DNA of 9,545 bases from Deltaproteobacteria bacterium (lineage in GTDB: Bacteria; Desulfobacterota; Desulfobacteria; Desulfobacterales; C00003060), in the NCBI GenBank assembly GCA_003647435.1, contig QMMV01000048.1, positions 1 to 9,545 on the forward strand, written 5' to 3'. The translations under genes and the position numbers were made by a program. The notes beneath the pieces were generated by a model. The model worked only from the letters and a program-made list of their open reading frames with translations. It did no database searches and was not told where the DNA came from. Each line of letters begins with the position of its first letter. The first letter of the stretch is position 1. Shown in pieces: positions 5,864-9,545 of this stretch.

Positions 5864-5942
5864 CGAGGAGAGGTGCAACTTTCGTTTAGTTTTCTGGTAT
5901 TTTGTTCGAAAACAATCTTATGGCAGGCAGAGGAGATGTTTT

Positions 5943-6443
5943 ATGGATGAGACAATGGAGGTGCTGAAGGGCCTATTTCATGAGAAAATGTTGCTTTATC
6001 AGGAGCTTGTAGCATGCCTGAAGCGGGAACACAGGGCGCTCTTCAGTATCGATGTGGATACACTCTGGAAGATTGCGGAGGAAAAAGAGTCTGTTGTATC
6101 TGAGATAGAAGGTATTCGCGGCAGGATTCTCTCGGTCCTGAGCGAGGCTTCCATTGTTCACGGCATGGATACCTTCTCCTTTGACCTTATGCGTGTCTAT
6201 TCCCTTATCCCCGGCATTTATCGTGGCTCGTTCAAGAATGTTTGCTTGTCAATTGCGAGGCTTGGGAATGAAGCCCGAACACACAGCCGGGAAAACAGGC
6301 TATTTATAGAGGAATGCCTCGGGTTTCTTGACGACTTAATCGCGGTTATAGCCGACACGGGGAGGCCAGGGGGCGTTTACGACAATGGTGATTTTTCGGG
6401 GAATAAGGGACAGGTCAATCTTCTTCTTCATAGAGAGGTCTGA
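5943..6443 (+). CDS. flgN: FlgN-family chaperone for FlgK and FlgL
   Basis: The 166-residue product is mostly helical with the heptad-like pattern of FlgN: a first long helix (about residues 4-30), LWKIAEEKESVVSEIEGIRG (41-60), and a long helix at about 110-138. It ends in a flexible tail with VYDNGD and the closing HREV typical of FlgN relatives. FlgN binds the C-terminal ends of FlgK and FlgL in the cytoplasm and brings them to the export gate. Sequence conservation in this family is weak, so the call also rests on position: it lies directly before flgK, with 2 bases between the stop and the next ATG. AGGAGA (5931-5936) precedes ATG 5943 at good spacing. The 79-base gap upstream has no room for flgM, which often lies here. 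Confidence 0.85.
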   Translation: MDETMEVLKGLFHEKMLLYQELVACLKREHRALFSIDVDTLWKIAEEKESVVSEIEGIRGRILSVLSEASIVHGMDTFSFDLMRVYSLIPGIYRGSFKNVCLSIARLGNEARTHSRENRLFIEECLGFLDDLIAVIADTGRPGGVYDNGDFSGNKGQVNLLLHREV

Positions 6444-6445
6444 TT

Positions 6446-8206
6446 ATGTCTGGTCTGGGATTGGTATTTAGTATCGCCAGGGATGCTCTTGCTGCGCAGC
6501 AAAACGGCATAGATGTAACCGCCCACAACGTTGCCAACGTGGACACGCCCGGCTATTGCAGACAGCGTGCTGTGCACGAGGCAAAAGAGCCTGCTCCATA
6601 CGGGGGGCTTATGTTTGGCCGGGGGGTGGATACAGCACAGGTGCTAAGGATAAGTGACCAGTTCATAGAAAACCGGCTCATGAGGCAAAACTCAAACATG
6701 CTTTCCTATAAAGAGATGGAAAATTACATGCAAGTCTTGGAAGGTGTGTTCAGTGAGGATTCTGAAACAAGTGTTAGTTCTCTTATGGCCGACTTCTGGA
6801 ACCTGTGGCACGATGTGGCAAACAATCCTTCCGGTACATCAGAGCGGATCGCGCTTTATGAGCATAGCATATCTGTTGCGCAACAATTCAAGTCTCTCTC
6901 CCGCGATTTCGGAGATATCGAAACAGATCTGACTCAAGCAGTCAGTTCCGGGATTAATAGGATTAATGAGATCACGGCAGAGATTGCGGATGTCAATGCC
7001 GAAGTTGTCCGATCGGAAAGCGGCGCTATCGCCAATGACATGAGAGACAAACGCAACGCGTTGGTTTCAGAGCTGGCCGGGTATATAGATGTGAAGACGT
7101 TTGAGCAGAGCAACGGTTCTTTATCAATTATCACCGCTCGAGGCTGTGTTCTGGTTCAGGGAAATGAGAGCTATGACCTCGATCTTGGCGGGGACAACGG
7201 GGATAGAGTGCAATGGAGCGGCTCCGGCGGCAGCGCTGTTGACATTACCAATTATATTAACACCGGGAAGCTTGGTGGATGGCTTGATATGCGGGATGAA
7301 ATCGCCGCCAAGTATAAATCTGATCTCGATGCTTTGGCAAGAGAACTTATCTGGACCGTCAACCAGCAGCATAGCCTTGGAGTTGGGCTGGAGGCTTTCA
7401 GTTCGGTTAAAGGAAGCTATGCTGTGTCAGACAGCAGCAAGGAGCTTGGAAGTGAAGACTGCGGCCTTGAATACTACGATAAGCTCTCAAACGGCACGTT
7501 TAATCTGTGGGTCTATGACTCGGGCGGAAATGTTGTGAATGGGGTTCCAACTTCCATTACGATTGATGCAGACACCGGGGGGACAACTCTTACCTCTCTT
7601 GCTGCTCAGATCGATGCTATTGATGATATAAGTGCAAGTGTAACTTCAGATGGGAAGCTCCGGATAGATGCCGACAGCGGCTATACATTTGCCTTTTCCG
7701 ATGACACAAGCAATGTTCTGGCAGCTATCGGGATCAACACGTTTTTCACCGGCGTAGGAGCCGGCACCATTGGTCTGAGCGATGTAATTACCTCTGACAA
7801 AAACTATATCTCAGCGGCCCAGATTCACAGTGATGGGAGCATTGCAGCAGGCGACAACAAGAATGCCCTGGCTATTGCTGACCTGCAGTACAAATTGGTA
7901 GATATCGCACAATGGACTTGCGACAGGCGCAACGGAAATACGCAGGGGTGCATCAGAACAACTATCGAAGACTATTATCATGCCCTCGTGGGCTCCATGG
8001 GGATTACGTCTGCAAGTGTCTCAAGAGGCAGGAGTTTCAATGAGGGCATGGTCAACAAATTACGTGAACTTCGGGACAGGATTTCGGCTGTATCTCTTGA
8101 TGAAGAAATGACAAATCTGATCAAATATCAGCATGCGTATGCAGCAGCCGCAAAGCTCATTACCGCTTCAGATGAGATGTTGGAAACGTTGCTTGAAACA
8201 AAGTAG
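6446..8206 (+). CDS. flgK: Flagellar hook-associated protein 1, FlgK
   Basis: FlgK forms the first junction layer between hook and filament and is exported unfolded with FlgN as chaperone. The 586-residue product begins with the axial-protein helix ARDALAAQQNGIDVTAHNVA (11-30) and NVDTPGYCRQR (31-41), a clear FlgK signature. FWNLWHDVANNPSG (117-130) and LDALARELIWTVNQQHSLG (294-312) are further family blocks. A hook-IN-like module is seen at about 380-435, ending in VLAAIGINTFF. The C-terminal D0 helix includes SLDEEMTNLIKYQHAYAAAAKLI (550-572). Four cysteines outside the conserved ends (C234, C339, C492, C502) are noticeable for an axial protein. The start follows a GAGAGG sequence and is almost coupled to flgN. 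flgL follows after 21 bases. The gene is intact. Confidence 0.97.
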   Translation: MSGLGLVFSIARDALAAQQNGIDVTAHNVANVDTPGYCRQRAVHEAKEPAPYGGLMFGRGVDTAQVLRISDQFIENRLMRQNSNMLSYKEMENYMQVLEGVFSEDSETSVSSLMADFWNLWHDVANNPSGTSERIALYEHSISVAQQFKSLSRDFGDIETDLTQAVSSGINRINEITAEIADVNAEVVRSESGAIANDMRDKRNALVSELAGYIDVKTFEQSNGSLSIITARGCVLVQGNESYDLDLGGDNGDRVQWSGSGGSAVDITNYINTGKLGGWLDMRDEIAAKYKSDLDALARELIWTVNQQHSLGVGLEAFSSVKGSYAVSDSSKELGSEDCGLEYYDKLSNGTFNLWVYDSGGNVVNGVPTSITIDADTGGTTLTSLAAQIDAIDDISASVTSDGKLRIDADSGYTFAFSDDTSNVLAAIGINTFFTGVGAGTIGLSDVITSDKNYISAAQIHSDGSIAAGDNKNALAIADLQYKLVDIAQWTCDRRNGNTQGCIRTTIEDYYHALVGSMGITSASVSRGRSFNEGMVNKLRELRDRISAVSLDEEMTNLIKYQHAYAAAAKLITASDEMLETLLETK

Positions 8207-8227
8207 CAAATGTGGAGGGTATAGCGG

Positions 8228-9121
8228 ATGAGAGTGGCCACCAGAAGTATTTATGAGACGGTAAGATTCAACCTGGACGTGATTACCGAGCGGCTCAGCA
8301 AGGCCAACAAAGTTGTGTCGAGTGGCAAACGTATTACAACTCTTTCTGACGACCCAGTGGGACTTGCGCAGGCACTAAACATCAAATCCTCTCTGTCTAA
8401 CATTGAACAGTTGGAACGTAATATAAATGTTGGAAAATCCTGGCTTGCTGCTTCTGAAAACGCCCTCACACATGTGCAGAACCTTATTTCCGATGCCAAA
8501 GCGATGTCTGTTCAGATGGCAAATGTTACCGAAGGAGCTGCCGAAAGAGCTTCTGCCGCGCAGGCCGCTCAAAACATGTTAGAGGAAATTGTTTCTTTAG
8601 CGAACACTGAGATAAACGGGCGGTATATCTTCGCAGGGTCGAAAACGGACGGGGCCCCTTTTACACTGGAAGATGACAACAGTGTCATATATAACGGAAA
8701 CAATGAGCCTTTTACGGTAAAGATAGGCCGCACCTCTACTGTAGCAGTTGGGAGTGATGGAGAGAGTGTGTTCGGAAGTTCTGGTGAATTAGACGATATT
8801 TTCAATACCTTCAAAGAGTTGAAGGCAGCGCTGCAGAACAATGATGTGAGCGGCATTCAGGGCAAAATAAACCAATTGGATGATCACTTTAACCATATTG
8901 CCACCAAGATTTCCGATATCGGTTCTAAGATGAACCGCCTGGAAATCAAAGAAGAAATTCTTCAAAATCTCGATATTACCAATACGGAAAGGCTTTCAAA
9001 GATTGAAGATGCAGATATCACCGATGCAATCATGAAGTTGAAAGCTATGGAGACCGCATATCAAGCGGCTTTAGTTTCGGCATCGAGGGTGCTGCAACTG
9101 AGCGTGGTTGACTATCTATAG
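8228..9121 (+). CDS. flgL: Flagellar hook-associated protein 3, FlgL
   Basis: FlgL is the second junction protein, between FlgK and flagellin, and is a flagellin relative. The 297-residue product has the flagellin-like N-terminal domain: RLSKANKVVSSGKRITTLSDDP (22-43, here quoted in part as SSGKRI and SDDP), then the helix with LANTEINGRYIFAGSKTDG (about 124-142), where GRYIFAG is a strong FlgL marker. The C-terminal helix carries MKLKAMETAYQAALVSASRV (269-288) and ends SVVDYL. The variable middle is short. GGAGGG at 8214-8219 lies 8 bases before ATG 8228. It is in the same unit as flgK and depends on FlgN for export. csrA starts 49 bases after it. Confidence 0.96.
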   Translation: MRVATRSIYETVRFNLDVITERLSKANKVVSSGKRITTLSDDPVGLAQALNIKSSLSNIEQLERNINVGKSWLAASENALTHVQNLISDAKAMSVQMANVTEGAAERASAAQAAQNMLEEIVSLANTEINGRYIFAGSKTDGAPFTLEDDNSVIYNGNNEPFTVKIGRTSTVAVGSDGESVFGSSGELDDIFNTFKELKAALQNNDVSGIQGKINQLDDHFNHIATKISDIGSKMNRLEIKEEILQNLDITNTERLSKIEDADITDAIMKLKAMETAYQAALVSASRVLQLSVVDYL

Positions 9122-9170
9122 AAACTGGCTTCAGAATTGTCTTGGCCCGGTTTGTGCCATGGAGGGCGCT

Positions 9171-9419
9171 ATGCTTGTTCTGACAAGGAAGTCCGGAGAA
9201 AAGATAACGATTGGTGACGATATTGTCGTAACAGTTCTTGAAATCAAGGGATCACAGGTAAAGCTGGGCATCGAGGCCCCGAAGGGGGTTTCCATCCACC
9301 GAAGCGAAATCTATGAGAGGATCCAGGAAGAAAACCTGTTAGCGGCAGGTGTGGGGGCCGCTGATTTTGCGGCAGCCGAAAAACTTTGCGCATCAAAAAG
9401 ACGAGATATAACAATTTAA
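9171..9419 (+). CDS. csrA: Carbon storage regulator CsrA (RNA-binding)
   Basis: CsrA is a small dimeric protein that binds GGA motifs, often at ribosome binding sites, and blocks or stabilises mRNAs; in flagellated bacteria it often limits flagellin translation. The 82-residue product starts MLVLTRKSGEKITIG and has VKLGIEAPKGVSIHRSEIYE with His43-Arg44 in the key RNA-contact position, together with Leu4. It is longer than E. coli CsrA (61) by an Ala-rich tail ending in a basic segment. I set the start at ATG 9171, which follows GGAGGG (9161-9166) and gives the family N-terminus; the frame is open further upstream but that part overlaps flgL and has no family match. The usual partner gene fliW is not in the window. 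The RBS itself contains GGA, so self-control is possible. Confidence 0.96.
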   Translation: MLVLTRKSGEKITIGDDIVVTVLEIKGSQVKLGIEAPKGVSIHRSEIYERIQEENLLAAGVGAADFAAAEKLCASKRRDITI

Positions 9420-9425
9420 GTTTTT

Positions 9426-9545
9426 GTATCAGTTTAGCTTTTTGAAAATATTATTGCGGACAGGCCATCCGATTGGAGACCGTCTCAAACTCGAGCCTAA
9501 CTGAGCGTAAAGAAAAAACAGCGCTTAGAAGTTCAAATAACATCC
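9426..9545 (+). repeat. Dispersed repeat, copy B (right edge)
   Basis: The copy begins seven bases after the csrA stop. Its 33-base core (9426-9458) matches the internal copy at 5158-5190 with one difference. Beyond the core, GGCCATCCG, GTCTCA and GAGCGTAAAGAAAAAACAG follow the order seen on the minus strand of 1-104. Similarity to copy A can be followed to about 9527; the true end may lie outside the window. No reading frame or clear intrinsic terminator for csrA is seen here. Confidence 0.7.

Noticed and set aside
7101..7538. A 145-residue frame inside flgK in another phase
   Set aside because: flgK is continuous and conserved here; the frame has no start signal or family match.
9142..9157. 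TTGGCCCGGTTTGTGC as a second sigma-54 promoter before csrA
   Set aside because: The GG-N10-GC spacing is right, but two conserved bases differ and transcription would start about 9169, removing the csrA ribosome binding site from the mRNA.
9108..9170. Upstream extension of csrA to a start at 9108
   Set aside because: It overlaps the end of flgL, adds residues not found in CsrA proteins, and the internal ATG 9171 has a good ribosome binding site.
1..9545. CRISPR arrays, tRNA or rRNA genes, transposase genes, toxin-antitoxin pairs
   Set aside because: No regularly spaced repeats, cloverleaf-like sequence, transposase or toxin-like reading frame was seen; the repeats present are few and irregular.

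Overview
This window carries one co-directional (+ strand) block of flagellar genes: flhX-like, flgF, flgG, flgA, flgH, flgI, flgJ (short form), flgN, flgK, flgL and csrA. The gene order, the short FlgJ without a muramidase domain, the long FlgA, a lipoprotein FlgH (so a Gram-negative envelope with L and P rings), a sigma-54 type promoter and csrA after flgL all suggest a member of the Desulfobacterota/Deltaproteobacteria. This placement is an inference from content, not from a marker gene.

Layout. Bases 1-123 hold a dispersed repeat on the minus strand. A 90-residue stand-alone FlhB C-terminal domain protein follows (167-439), ending in a small hairpin. A very good -24/-12 (sigma-54) promoter at 541-557 then drives flgF, which starts at TTG. 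flgF-flgG-flgA-flgH-flgI (593-5073) are closely spaced and encode the rod (FlgF, FlgG), the P-ring (FlgI) with its chaperone (FlgA), and the L-ring (FlgH). A 493-base non-coding stretch (5074-5566), rich in repeats and palindromes, separates flgI from flgJ, a junction that is tight in many genomes. flgJ-flgN-flgK-flgL-csrA (5567-9419) encode the rod-assembly factor, the hook-filament junction chaperone, both junction proteins and the RNA-binding regulator CsrA. From 9426 to the end of the window another copy of the repeat family appears on the plus strand.

How the genes work together. FlgJ, FlgF, FlgG, FlgA, FlgI and FlgH build the periplasmic and outer-membrane part of the basal body. FlgN holds FlgK and FlgL for export, and these join hook to filament. 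CsrA is the post-transcriptional regulator commonly linked to filament-stage genes. The FlhB-like protein is related to the substrate-specificity switch of the export gate.

The genes themselves are orthodox and apparently intact; I see no new protein system. The least explained signal is the repeat family: about 100-bp copies bracket the block in inverted orientation, and a shorter 33-bp core sits with an inverted partner inside the flgI-flgJ gap.
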